Below the pieces are notes generated by a model. The model was not told where the DNA came from, searched no databases, and saw nothing but the letters and a program-made list of their open reading frames with translations. From Cyclobacteriaceae bacterium (GTDB taxonomy: Bacteria > Bacteroidota > Bacteroidia > Cytophagales > Cyclobacteriaceae), in NCBI GenBank assembly GCA_021648745.1, contig JAKISE010000063.1:1-19216 (forward strand): a DNA stretch of 19,216 bases. Reading direction: 5' to 3'. This document shows, one piece after another, positions 1 to 7,457 of this stretch. Position numbers and translations under genes: made by a program. The number at the start of each line of letters is the position of its first letter. Position 1 is the stretch's first letter.

Positions 1-106
1 ACTGACGACTGTCGTCTTCTCGATGGTATTCTAATAATCCTTTATCCTTTAATAAGGCAATCCGACTTCCAGTTTGAGTAGCACTAATTACTAACTCATT
101 ACTCAA
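1..106 (-). CDS. rng: Ribonuclease E/G family protein, N-terminal fragment
   Basis: Only the first 35 codons are present; the rest lies beyond the left edge. The reading frame gives a protein starting MSNELVISATQTGSRIALL and continuing LLEYHREDDSRQ. This is the opening strand of the RNase E/G family in Bacteroidota, just before the S1-like domain. The family cleaves single-stranded RNA in rRNA and tRNA maturation and in mRNA decay. The start is TTG at 106-104: an in-frame TAA lies four codons upstream and no ATG or GTG is available in frame. The preceding gene encodes a tiny mS38-like ribosomal protein, and a strong hairpin separates the two. The call rests on a short N-terminus, so family membership is likely but the domain content cannot be checked. 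Confidence 0.75.
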   Translation of the reverse strand, partial: MSNELVISATQTGSRIALLKDKGLLEYHREDDSRQ

Positions 107-146
107 AATAATAGTCGTTTATGTTAATTTTTATTAAACCAATAAA

Positions 147-184
147 CGCTCTGTAGAACAGCCCAAAGGGTTAGCTACAGAGCG
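147..184 (-). terminator. Hairpin, likely terminator after the mS38-like gene
   Basis: A perfect 10-bp stem (CGCTCTGTAG at 147-156 pairs with CTACAGAGCG at 175-184) encloses an 18-nt loop. The loop itself holds a CCC-AAA-GGG mini-stem. Read on the minus strand, the hairpin is followed by a T/A-rich run. It would end transcription of the small ribosomal protein gene before rng. A second tiny hairpin (GTAGCA-AAT-TGCTAC, 194-208) lies between it and the stop codon. Confidence 0.6.
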
Positions 185-214
185 AATATGTTTGTAGCAA
201 ATTGCTACGATACT

Positions 215-304
215 CTACTTCTTCTTATGTCTGTTCTTTCTTAAACGCTTTTTACGTTTGTGAGTAGAAATCTTATGTCTTTTTCTTTTTTTACCGCAAG
301 GCAT
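215..304 (-). CDS. mS38/AURKAIP1-COX24-like small ribosomal protein
   Basis: This is a 29-residue, extremely basic protein starting MPCGKKRKRHKISTHKRKKR and ending in LRKNRHKKK. It has the KRKRHK...HKRKKRLRKNRHKKK pattern of the AURKAIP1/COX24 family. That family includes mitochondrial mS38, a component of the small ribosomal subunit. Bacteroidota commonly carry this tiny gene, and gene finders often miss it because of its size. By homology it should bind 16S rRNA; that is inference from the family. It starts at an ATG 57 bases after the stop of the TPR gene, ends in TAG, and is followed by two hairpins. Nearly every residue is Lys, Arg or His, as expected for an rRNA-binding extension. Confidence 0.85.
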   Translation of the reverse strand: MPCGKKRKRHKISTHKRKKRLRKNRHKKK

Positions 305-360
305 AATTTTGTTGTTTTCTGTTCGTGTTCCATCATGAATCACCAACTGTTGTTTATAAT

Positions 361-1146
361 TTATTTAATTTCATTTAGATAATCATCCACATTGGCTTTT
401 ACCTCTGCAGGGATCTCTAATAATTTCAATTTTTCAAAAAGCATTTTACCTTCTTTGGTGTTGCCTATTTTTATATCGGCAATGGCCAAATAATACATTC
501 CGTTTATGTGAGTACTGTCTACTTGAATTAGTTGGCTTAAATACGCAGTGGCTTTTTCAAAATTATTGCTTTGAAAAAAATGAATACCTAGGCTGTATAA
601 GGCTTCTTGGTTAGCAGTATCAACGATTAATACTTCTTGGAGTAATCGAGTAGCCTTAATTCCCTCCTCATACGAATAGTAAAGGTTGGCCAAGGCCAAT
701 TTTACTTTTTCTGATGAAGAAATGCCTTCAACGTTCTCTAAACAAGCGATGGCTTTCAAGGCCATTTGCTGTTCTTCTTGTTCTCCAGAAGCATTTTTAA
801 ATGCTTTAAAATACATCAATCCGGCATTTTTCCAATTTTCCTCGTTCGGAAAACGGTTGGCAATCAGCTCTTTATAACTAGCTGCACTATCGTATTGCCT
901 AGCTTTAGCATAGGAGGACGATAACCGGAGCGCAAAGTTAGAATAATTTTCGGAACTTATTGATACAAACAGACTGTCTTTTAGCAATTTAATGGGTTCG
1001 GCTTCGGGTGTTGCTTGATTAGCAAGTGTAATTTCTTGCCCTTTGTAAAACTCTTTGTGTTTATCTACAAACCAATAAGCGTCAAAAAATAGAATAACGG
1101 CAGCTATGCTTACGGTTATTAGTATTGCTTTAAACCAAATACGCAT
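361..1146 (-). CDS. Membrane-anchored tetratricopeptide repeat protein
   Basis: The product has 261 residues. An N-terminal hydrophobic segment at about residues 4-27 is probably an uncleaved anchor. The remainder is helical and reads as tetratricopeptide repeats, clearest at about 178-211 (NQEALYSLGIHFFQSNNFEKA) and 212-245 (MYYLAIADIKIGNTKEG), with weaker units near 69-98 and 146-175. TPR proteins are protein-interaction scaffolds; the partner is not visible. The gene lies 92 bases downstream of a lipoprotein gene and directly before the mS38-like gene. It has its own candidate promoter (TATTTTTG at 1176-1169). The start is a normal ATG with no in-frame alternative nearby. No specific function can be assigned. 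Confidence 0.85.
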   Translation of the reverse strand: MRIWFKAILITVSIAAVILFFDAYWFVDKHKEFYKGQEITLANQATPEAEPIKLLKDSLFVSISSENYSNFALRLSSSYAKARQYDSAASYKELIANRFPNEENWKNAGLMYFKAFKNASGEQEEQQMALKAIACLENVEGISSSEKVKLALANLYYSYEEGIKATRLLQEVLIVDTANQEALYSLGIHFFQSNNFEKATAYLSQLIQVDSTHINGMYYLAIADIKIGNTKEGKMLFEKLKLLEIPAEVKANVDDYLNEIK

Positions 1147-1168
1147 CTAATAGAAAAATTTGTTGGTG

Positions 1169-1176
1169 CAAAAATA
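1169..1176 (-). promoter_or_regulatory. Candidate -7 promoter box for the TPR gene
   Basis: The minus strand reads TATTTTTG, an exact match to the Bacteroidota -7 consensus TAnnTTTG, 22 nt before the ATG at 1146. A CTTG that could serve as the -33 element lies upstream, but the spacer is shorter (15 nt) than usual, so only the -7 box is convincing. Confidence 0.4.
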
Positions 1177-1238
1177 GGGTAATATTAAAAGCAAGGGAAT
1201 ACGTGTTTTGGCTTAGTTTTAGATAAACGATAATGATA

Positions 1239-1808
1239 TTATTCCCATACAATTCTTTGCGTTGTTGCGGATACGCTGTCTTTATTTGATTTAATAGCTA
1301 AAATGGTGAGCTCGTGCGTTTTGGTAAGCGAGGGTGTTCCAAACTTTAAATTTATTTCACCAACATCATTTGGGAAAAACGTTGTTTCTGACAGAGCTTC
1401 TGAAAAAACCGATCCATTTATAGCTCCAGTATTTGACCTAGTTATTGTTTCATATAATATGATGTCATTTAGAAGGCTTCCAGCAAGGTGCTCGCTGTCC
1501 CAATCGTTATTGCTTACTACTTGAATATCAGTAATATAATATTTTCTTCCACGTTCTCCATTTTCTTCGCATTTTTCTAGGGCATAGGATGAAGAAAACA
1601 ATTCAAATCTTGTTTGGGCAACATTTTCAATGTCAGATTCAATAATACTAAGTAGAAATGGTTGGTTCGAAATGCTCGTCCCATTTTTATATTGAAAAGA
1701 AAAGGTTTTAAAATCGTAATAAGGATAAGGCACATCTGGGCAATTATAGCAACTAACTAATGTTCCAATTATCATATAAACTAAAATTACGAAGACTCCT
1801 TTTTTCAC
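1239..1808 (-). CDS. Hypothetical lipoprotein
   Basis: The product has 189 residues and I do not recognise its family. The N-terminus is a type II signal peptide: KK, a hydrophobic core, then the lipobox LVSC with the lipidated cysteine at residue 20. The mature protein starts CYNCPDVPYPYYDFK, is rich in aromatic and polar residues, and has the alternating pattern of a beta-rich domain, including strands around TRFELFSSSY and RKYYITDIQVVSN. It is probably anchored in the outer or inner membrane facing the periplasm. The start is GTG at 1808. It lies 70 bases downstream of the M90-like peptidase and could share its transcript. Nothing in the sequence suggests a substrate or partner. Confidence 0.7.
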   Translation of the reverse strand: MKKGVFVILVYMIIGTLVSCYNCPDVPYPYYDFKTFSFQYKNGTSISNQPFLLSIIESDIENVAQTRFELFSSSYALEKCEENGERGRKYYITDIQVVSNNDWDSEHLAGSLLNDIILYETITRSNTGAINGSVFSEALSETTFFPNDVGEINLKFGTPSLTKTHELTILAIKSNKDSVSATTQRIVWE

Positions 1809-1878
1809 GTTGTTAAAATTTGAAAAGAATACTAATTAAACGGAATAAATCCTAAGATAGTCTAAATATACATTACCC

Positions 1879-2670
1879 TTAAGAACTGGTGATTTTATCG
1901 TACAACTGCTTCACATCCTGCCTTAATAAATTAGAGAGGGTTTTATAGAGTTCAGGGCTAAATTCGAATAGTTTGTGCGGTTGCTCAAAGTACAACTCAA
2001 TGCTTACCGCAAAAAATTCATCTTCGTTTACTGAAGCATATTGCCGGTAGATCGTTTCTCCACCATTTTTAATTTTACTCGTTTCTGCCTTGGCTAAGGT
2101 TTTCCATTTCTCCAATTCTACTCGATCGAAAAAAGCATATTCTTCGTTTTGAATTAGGTTTTCGAGCTTTAGGGCATGCGCCATTTCGTGTAGGCCAAGA
2201 TTGATGCCATCGGTTGGGTTGGCAAAGCCTTCTACAAAATGCTGCCAGCTAAGTACAATGGATTTGTACCGGGGGTTTACTTCTCCCTTATGGTATTGGC
2301 GGTTAATTGTGGAGTAATAATCATTGGGATAAATAAGTATTTTATCGAAATGTTTGAGGGTAATATCGGGTAGGCCAAAGGTTAATTGCACGGCTGTAGC
2401 TGAAATTAAGGCTTTCATTTCATCCGTAACCTCGTCTATAGTTCTAGGAATAAATTCTTTGGTGTAAAGGAAATAATTAACCTTTTGTTCAAATATAATT
2501 TTGCTTTTATCGGGAAGCCTTTGGTAGAACCTATTATATTTTTCAATGGGCTCTTTGTATTGAATATGGAGATCTCTCTTAGATTTCCACTTTACCAAAA
2601 GACCATCTAGCCCATAAAATTTATGGGCCAAAATAACGACTACTACTATTACAAAAACATAAAAAAACAC
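1879..2670 (-). CDS. Zinc-dependent peptidase, M90/MtfA-like
   Basis: The 263-residue product begins with a membrane segment (about residues 2-19) and then has the MtfA/M90 layout. The metal-binding HEMAH lies at 161-165, preceded by INLGLHEMAHALKLEN. A downstream acidic block (NEDEFFAVSIELYFEQP, about 215-231) matches the family's conserved region, where Glu218 is a likely third zinc ligand. In E. coli, MtfA is a cytosolic aminopeptidase that interacts with the repressor Mlc; members in this phylum are not well characterised, so the role here is open. The start is GTG at 2670, because a TAG lies two codons upstream and the nearby ATG is out of frame. It begins 12 bases after glyS ends, so the two are probably co-transcribed. 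Confidence 0.85.
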   Translation of the reverse strand: MFFYVFVIVVVVILAHKFYGLDGLLVKWKSKRDLHIQYKEPIEKYNRFYQRLPDKSKIIFEQKVNYFLYTKEFIPRTIDEVTDEMKALISATAVQLTFGLPDITLKHFDKILIYPNDYYSTINRQYHKGEVNPRYKSIVLSWQHFVEGFANPTDGINLGLHEMAHALKLENLIQNEEYAFFDRVELEKWKTLAKAETSKIKNGGETIYRQYASVNEDEFFAVSIELYFEQPHKLFEFSPELYKTLSNLLRQDVKQLYDKITSS

Positions 2671-2682
2671 GAACTATGGTAA

Positions 2683-4227
2683 TTAAATTTTACGTAAAAG
2701 CTCTGTTAGCGAAGTGCTTTTCTCAAGCGTAGTTCTTACTTCTTCCATTGCAACTCGCACTTGTTCCATGCTGTCACGGTCGCGGATTGTTACTGTATTA
2801 TCCTCCAAGGTTTGGTGGTCGATGGTAACGCTGTATGGTGTGCCAATGGCATCTTGTCTTCGGTAACGCTTGCCAATAGCATCTTTTTCATCATACTGAG
2901 CAGTGAAGTCAAATTTTAGCTCATCAATTAACTCACGTGCTTTTTCGGGTAAGCCATCCTTTTTGGTTAATGGCAAAACGGCCACTTTGGTTGGTGCCAA
3001 AGCAGGAGGAATGTTTAGCACAATTCGCTCAGACCCGTCTTCTAAGGTTTCTTCATTATAAGCTGCTGAAAGCACGGCCAAAAACATTCGGTCGAGGCCA
3101 ATAGAGGTTTCTACCACATAAGGCACATAGTTTTTATTTTCTTGCGGATCGAAGAACTGCAATTTTTTACCAGAATGATTTTCGTGAGCAGTTAAATCAA
3201 AATCTGTTCGAGAGTGAATACCTTCCAGCTCTTTGAATCCCATAGGGAAATCATATTCAATGTCCGTAGCAGCATTGGCATAATGCGCCATGTTTAAATG
3301 ATCGTGGAAACGGTAGCTGTTCTCTCCTAAGCCAAGGGCTTTATGCCATTTCATTCGCTTCTCTTTCCATTTTTCGTACCAATCAAGTTCGTCTCCTGGT
3401 TTTACAAAAAACTGCATTTCCATCTGCTCAAACTCCCGCATCCTAAAAATAAACTGCCGGGCAATAATTTCATTTCTAAAGGCTTTGCCAATTTGGGCAA
3501 TACCAAAAGGCAGTTTCATTCTACCTGATTTTTGCACATTTAGGTAATTTACAAAAATGCCTTGAGCTGTTTCAGGGCGTAAGTAAATGGTGCTGGCATC
3601 TCCTGCAACGGAACCGAGCTCGGTTGAGAACATCAAATTAAACTGTCTTACATCAGTCCAGTTTTTAGAACCAGAAACAGGGCAAGAAATGTCTAAATCT
3701 TCAATTAGCTTTTTAAAGTCGTCATAGTTTTGGGTATCGACAACTTCTTGCATTCGCTTTTCGATACTGGAAATTTTCTCTTTGTAGCCAACAACTCTCC
3801 CGTTAGTAGAAACAAATTCTTCTTCGTTGAAGGCATCACCAAAACGCTTCGCTGCCTTGGTAACTTCTTTGTTTATTTTGCCTTCAATTTTGGCAATATG
3901 GTCTTCAACCAGAACATCGGCACGGTATCTTTTTTTCGAATCTTTATTATCAATTAATGGGTCGTTAAAGGCATCTACATGGCCAGAGGCTTTCCAAGTA
4001 GTAGGGTGCATAAAAATAGCGGTGTCAATACCTACAATATTTTCATTCATTTGTACCATTGCTTTCCACCAGTATTGCTTGATGTTATTTTTAAGCTCTA
4101 CCCCATTTTGACCGTAGTCGTAAGTAGCTGCAAGCCCATCGTAAATTTCACTTGAGGGGAAAATAAAACCATACTCTTTAGAGTGTGAGACGATTTTTTT
4201 CAAAAGATTATCATCATTTTTTGCCAT
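2683..4227 (-). CDS. glyS: Glycine--tRNA ligase (dimeric class II type)
   Basis: This enzyme charges tRNA-Gly with glycine using ATP. The single-chain, roughly 514-residue form is the alpha2 type found in Bacteroidota, archaea and eukaryotes, not the two-subunit GlyQ/GlyS type. Class II signatures are all visible: the YLRPETAQG glycine/ATP-site segment (about 215-223), motif 2 with AQIGKAFRNEI (about 244-254), FEQMEMQFF (about 266-274) and motif 3 ETSIGLDRMFLAVL (about 373-386). A C-terminal anticodon-binding domain (about 412-505) contains RYRRQDAIGTPY. I chose the ATG at 4227 (MAKNDDN) over a GTG two codons upstream, because that GTG overlaps a -7 promoter box. The M90-like peptidase gene follows at 12 bases. 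Confidence 0.97.
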   Translation of the reverse strand: MAKNDDNLLKKIVSHSKEYGFIFPSSEIYDGLAATYDYGQNGVELKNNIKQYWWKAMVQMNENIVGIDTAIFMHPTTWKASGHVDAFNDPLIDNKDSKKRYRADVLVEDHIAKIEGKINKEVTKAAKRFGDAFNEEEFVSTNGRVVGYKEKISSIEKRMQEVVDTQNYDDFKKLIEDLDISCPVSGSKNWTDVRQFNLMFSTELGSVAGDASTIYLRPETAQGIFVNYLNVQKSGRMKLPFGIAQIGKAFRNEIIARQFIFRMREFEQMEMQFFVKPGDELDWYEKWKEKRMKWHKALGLGENSYRFHDHLNMAHYANAATDIEYDFPMGFKELEGIHSRTDFDLTAHENHSGKKLQFFDPQENKNYVPYVVETSIGLDRMFLAVLSAAYNEETLEDGSERIVLNIPPALAPTKVAVLPLTKKDGLPEKARELIDELKFDFTAQYDEKDAIGKRYRRQDAIGTPYSVTIDHQTLEDNTVTIRDRDSMEQVRVAMEEVRTTLEKSTSLTELLRKI

Positions 4228-4232
4228 AACCA

Positions 4233-4240
4233 CAAAAATA
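4233..4240 (-). promoter_or_regulatory. glyS: Candidate -7 box for glyS, near-leaderless
   Basis: The minus strand reads TATTTTTG, matching TAnnTTTG, only five bases before the chosen ATG. If it is used, the transcript would start at or next to the start codon, giving a leaderless or very short leader mRNA. No clear TTTG -33 element is seen upstream. Confidence 0.35.
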
Positions 4241-4265
4241 GTTAATTGTAAAAAGTAAATGGTTA

Positions 4266-4289
4266 TTAGTAGCCAAACTTTAGAGAAAC
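4266..4289 (-). pseudogene. Relict copy of the antiporter's last codons
   Basis: In minus-strand frame this stretch reads GTT TCT CTA AAG TTT GGC TAC TAA, i.e. VSLKFGY-stop. That is identical in amino acids to the C-terminus of the antiporter gene, whose stop lies 104 bases away. The nucleotide differences in those codons are all synonymous, and a second stop follows in both copies. The reading frame is not open further upstream. It looks like the surviving tail of a lost second copy. At this length, chance cannot be fully excluded. Confidence 0.4.
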
Positions 4290-4292
4290 TAT

Positions 4293-4309
4293 GAGTCAGC
4301 AGGTGACTC
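4293..4309. other. Small perfect hairpin downstream of the antiporter gene
   Basis: GAGTCA-GCAGG-TGACTC forms a 6-bp stem with a 5-nt loop. A related AGTCACC at 4358-4364 could pair with GGTGACT at 4303-4309 instead. There is no strong T-tract, so a terminator role for the antiporter gene is only possible. Confidence 0.25.
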
Positions 4310-4369
4310 CCTCAAAAATAGTGGAGGTTAATGAAGTTGTAGGGCAGGTAATTAGCAAGTCACCCGCTA

Positions 4370-6295
4370 TTAATAACCAAACTTCAACGATACTTCGGCT
4401 AAGCTTTTCTTAGAGCCTACCATAGTAAGGGTATCCCCAGCTCGGAGCCTAGTATAACCGTGGGAAATAATTAAATTGCCTCTTCGTTTTACAGATAGGA
4501 TAATAACATCTGCTGGCAGCCTCAAATTACGAATAAGCAAGCCTTGAATATCGGTGTTGAGTACTTGAATATCGATAGTGTCTTGATCGCCTTCCATACC
4601 AAGTAAAAGAGATGCCGCTTGTGGAGAGCGCACAAAATGGTCGAGCAAGGAGACAATGGCGGTTGATGGATCTACAATGAGGGCACCTAAATCATGAAAC
4701 TTATTAAAATTGTATCTGTTATTGAGCCTAACGACCACATCGCTAGTGCCAATATGCTCGTAAATAAGGTTACACAAAATTAGATTTTCATCATCGGTTA
4801 ACATTAAAACCACTGCTTCAGATAGCTTAGTATCCAACTTATTTAGGGTTTCTAAACTAAGATCAGGAATATGTTGAATGTCAATGTCATCGTATTCATC
4901 TTTATTAATATCGTGTTTAAGTGTGGCCAATTTAACTTCCCAGCCAGACTCCATCAATTGCCTAGCTAAGGCTACCGATTGGGGTTCGAACCCAAAAATT
5001 ATGGCATCTTTAATTCCATCAAAAGCGGGCGTATCTGCTCTAGTATGCCCTTCTTTTACTTTATTAATAGCCCATTTAAACAAAGGGGGTCCCACAATTT
5101 GATTTACTACAATTACAGCTATAACAATGGTTGAAAACTGTACACCCCATACTGGGAATGTATTTGTAACGATTGTAGCAAGACCCAAACCAACCCCTGC
5201 CTGTGTTACATAAGGCATCCAGGCCAAACGTTTAAATAAAGGAGAGTCGCCAGAAAGAGCTCCTCCAATATAGCCTCCAATCATTAGCGAAATTAACCTT
5301 ACTACGAACAGTAGAAATGCAATGCCTGCTACACCTAATAGCAAGTTTAACTGTAAGCTAGCCCCTGCTAAGAGGAAAAAAGGAACGTAAATGTACTTGC
5401 CCGATCTGTCAAGAATTCTCAAAAACTCTGCCCTATACTTGCTATAATTAGTAACCCAGAAACTAGCAATTATACACACCAATAGAGGTTCGATACTAAT
5501 ACTGTGTTGGAAAAGACCAAACGTATAGTCATCTAACCAATGATGGAGAACATACATTAAATAGCCTCCTGTTAAAATTATCCACGCTTTATAAATTTGT
5601 TTCCAATTTGTTTGCAGCACCTTCATGAGAAACCCTCCGAGCAGAAAACCGGTAACCACACTTGCCACTAACTCTAATAAGAGAATACCCGCAAATCCCA
5701 AACTCAGCTGAGTGTTTTCAAACAAGGCAATCGAAACCTCCAAACAAAAAGAAAAGAGGAGGATTACAAATACATCTTTAAGGACCGTAACCCCAATAGC
5801 TGTTTGCACAAAAGGGCCTTTTGCTCTCATTTCGTTTACAACAGCAATGGCCGAAGCAGGGGATCGTGCTACGAAAATAACGGCAAACAATGAAGATGCT
5901 GCTAGGCGCAAAGTGATGGAAAAATCCTGCATAAAAGGAATAAAACCAGAGAGCAAGAACACTGCTGCTCCGCTTAATAAAAAGGTTACAACCAGCTGAC
6001 TAATAGTCATCCATTTGATGCTATTGATGCGGCTCCTCATTTCGCGTAAGTAGAGTTCGGCACTTGCGGCAAAAGCTATATAAGCCAATGCAAAATCATT
6101 AATAAACCCTAAATGGCTGATGGAAGAAGTCGATATTAAGTTGAGAATGAAGGGCCCGGTTAAAATGCCAGTAATTAACAAGCCTGTTATTAGGGGAAGT
6201 TTGATTTTACGGAAGTAGCCAGCAATTTGTGCTGCAGACATTGCCACAACGCCAAATCCAATAATTGCTGCTAAAACTGTTAAATTCTGATTCAT
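4370..6295 (-). CDS. CPA2-type cation:proton antiporter with RCK domains
   Basis: The 641-residue protein combines a Na+/H+ exchanger-type membrane domain (about residues 5-412, roughly a dozen hydrophobic helices, including the SPASAIAVVNE and VTVLKDVFVILL segments) with two cytosolic regulatory modules. These are an RCK_N/TrkA_N Rossmann domain (about 430-550) and an RCK_C/TrkA_C domain (about 572-641, ending LRAGDTLTMVGSKKSL). This is the KefB/KefC-like architecture, in which potassium or sodium exchange for protons is gated by ligand binding to the RCK part. The nucleotide-binding loop reads GFEPQS rather than a classical GxGxxG, so the ligand may not be NAD(H). The substrate ion cannot be told from sequence. 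It appears monocistronic, with 134 bases upstream and 142 to glyS. Confidence 0.92.
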   Translation of the reverse strand: MNQNLTVLAAIIGFGVVAMSAAQIAGYFRKIKLPLITGLLITGILTGPFILNLISTSSISHLGFINDFALAYIAFAASAELYLREMRSRINSIKWMTISQLVVTFLLSGAAVFLLSGFIPFMQDFSITLRLAASSLFAVIFVARSPASAIAVVNEMRAKGPFVQTAIGVTVLKDVFVILLFSFCLEVSIALFENTQLSLGFAGILLLELVASVVTGFLLGGFLMKVLQTNWKQIYKAWIILTGGYLMYVLHHWLDDYTFGLFQHSISIEPLLVCIIASFWVTNYSKYRAEFLRILDRSGKYIYVPFFLLAGASLQLNLLLGVAGIAFLLFVVRLISLMIGGYIGGALSGDSPLFKRLAWMPYVTQAGVGLGLATIVTNTFPVWGVQFSTIVIAVIVVNQIVGPPLFKWAINKVKEGHTRADTPAFDGIKDAIIFGFEPQSVALARQLMESGWEVKLATLKHDINKDEYDDIDIQHIPDLSLETLNKLDTKLSEAVVLMLTDDENLILCNLIYEHIGTSDVVVRLNNRYNFNKFHDLGALIVDPSTAIVSLLDHFVRSPQAASLLLGMEGDQDTIDIQVLNTDIQGLLIRNLRLPADVIILSVKRRGNLIISHGYTRLRAGDTLTMVGSKKSLAEVSLKFGY

Positions 6296-6430
6296 AGAAG
6301 GATTTTATGAGTCCAAAATTTAAGATAGTAAATTTTTGTTAGTTGCTCTTAATAAAGCAGATTAGAATACCATTAGAATATTTATAACCCGTGGTTAAAT
6401 GGCAATGTGGCACTAGAAAATTAGTGTTTA

Positions 6431-7384
6431 CTATAACCCTTTTACAAGATCCCCAATAATTTCCTTTAAGGGTCGAATAGATTTTACCGATTCAATGGCT
6501 GGCCCAGCTACCCATACATTTTGATAAGTGGCACCCAATGCGGCCTTTTCAATTTTTTTCATACCCCTAAACATGATAATCATTTTTACATACTTTTTGA
6601 GCCACTTATTCTTTTTAAGAAGCCACTCTAAAAAGTTTTTCTTAGTGCCCACTTGCTGTACATAAGGAGTGTTGATTACAGTAATTGCTGTGCCCGAAAT
6701 TTTGGTAGAAAGTATAATGTCTTTTTCGCCATAATCAACCATTGCCTGCTTATAATCTTGACTAATCGGAGCCTCTTCACAAGCTATAAATATGGTGCCT
6801 ACTTGAACTCCAGCAGCACCCATACTTATAGCATTATTAATATCTTCACTATTTGCAACACCGCCTGCCGAAATAATAGGAATGGAGCAGTTTTCTCTTA
6901 ATTCTTTCAAAAGATCGGCAGGAGACAAGTTTCCACAATGGCCTCCAGCCCTATTGTTTACAGCTATAATTCCATCTGCTCCAAGCTCTTCTACCTTTTT
7001 AGCAAATTTTAAATCAATTACATCGCAAAACACTTTCGCGCCTACTGTATGAGCCTGTTCAATTACGTCTTTAGGGCTGCCTAAAGACGTAATAATGTAA
7101 TCAACCTTAAGCTCTATTAATGTTTTTAGCTGCGATTTATACTTTGGGTTCGATTTGTTAACAATAAGGTTTACACCAAACGGTTTATCACTATGCTCCT
7201 TGATTTCTGCTATTGCATCCCTTAATTCTTGATCGGTTCGGTAGTTTAAGGCAGGGAAAGCTGCCGTTACACCAGCATCTAGCGCAGCTTTAATCATTGC
7301 TACATTAGAGATTAAAAACATAGGAGCTACGATAACAGGATATTGAATGCCAAGAACTTTATCGAGAGTTTGGTGTTTATTCAA
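6431..7384 (-). CDS. Nitronate monooxygenase-like FMN enzyme
   Basis: The 317-residue TIM-barrel flavoprotein belongs to the nitronate monooxygenase / 2-nitropropane dioxygenase family, which also includes the enoyl reductase FabK. Visible family marks are IQYPVIVAPM (about 13-22), PFGVNL (about 68-73), AGGHCGN (146-152, with the conserved His149), SAGGVAN (172-178) and GAAGVQVGTIF (189-199), the last two contributing to phosphate and FMN binding. NMOs oxidise alkyl nitronates such as propionate-3-nitronate; FabK-like members reduce enoyl-ACP. The sequence does not settle which applies. The start is TTG at 7384; no ATG is in frame until well into the barrel, and the N-terminal length fits the family. 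It lies 73 bases after the polyprenyl synthase gene and may share its transcript. Confidence 0.88.
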   Translation of the reverse strand: MNKHQTLDKVLGIQYPVIVAPMFLISNVAMIKAALDAGVTAAFPALNYRTDQELRDAIAEIKEHSDKPFGVNLIVNKSNPKYKSQLKTLIELKVDYIITSLGSPKDVIEQAHTVGAKVFCDVIDLKFAKKVEELGADGIIAVNNRAGGHCGNLSPADLLKELRENCSIPIISAGGVANSEDINNAISMGAAGVQVGTIFIACEEAPISQDYKQAMVDYGEKDIILSTKISGTAITVINTPYVQQVGTKKNFLEWLLKKNKWLKKYVKMIIMFRGMKKIEKAALGATYQNVWVAGPAIESVKSIRPLKEIIGDLVKGL

Positions 7385-7457
7385 TGTAATTAATTTAAAT
7401 AAAACAGGTCTAAAGATACTTAGAACTTATGGAATGAAATACGAAATGGTGCAAGAT

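Noticed and set aside
4228..4233. GTG start two codons upstream of the glyS ATG
   Set aside because: It overlaps the TATTTTTG promoter box, and MAKNDDN is the more usual type of start.
4980..4998. GGGGTTCGAACCC, resembling a tRNA T-arm
   Set aside because: It lies inside the antiporter coding frame, and no acceptor stem, D-arm or anticodon arm can be built around it.
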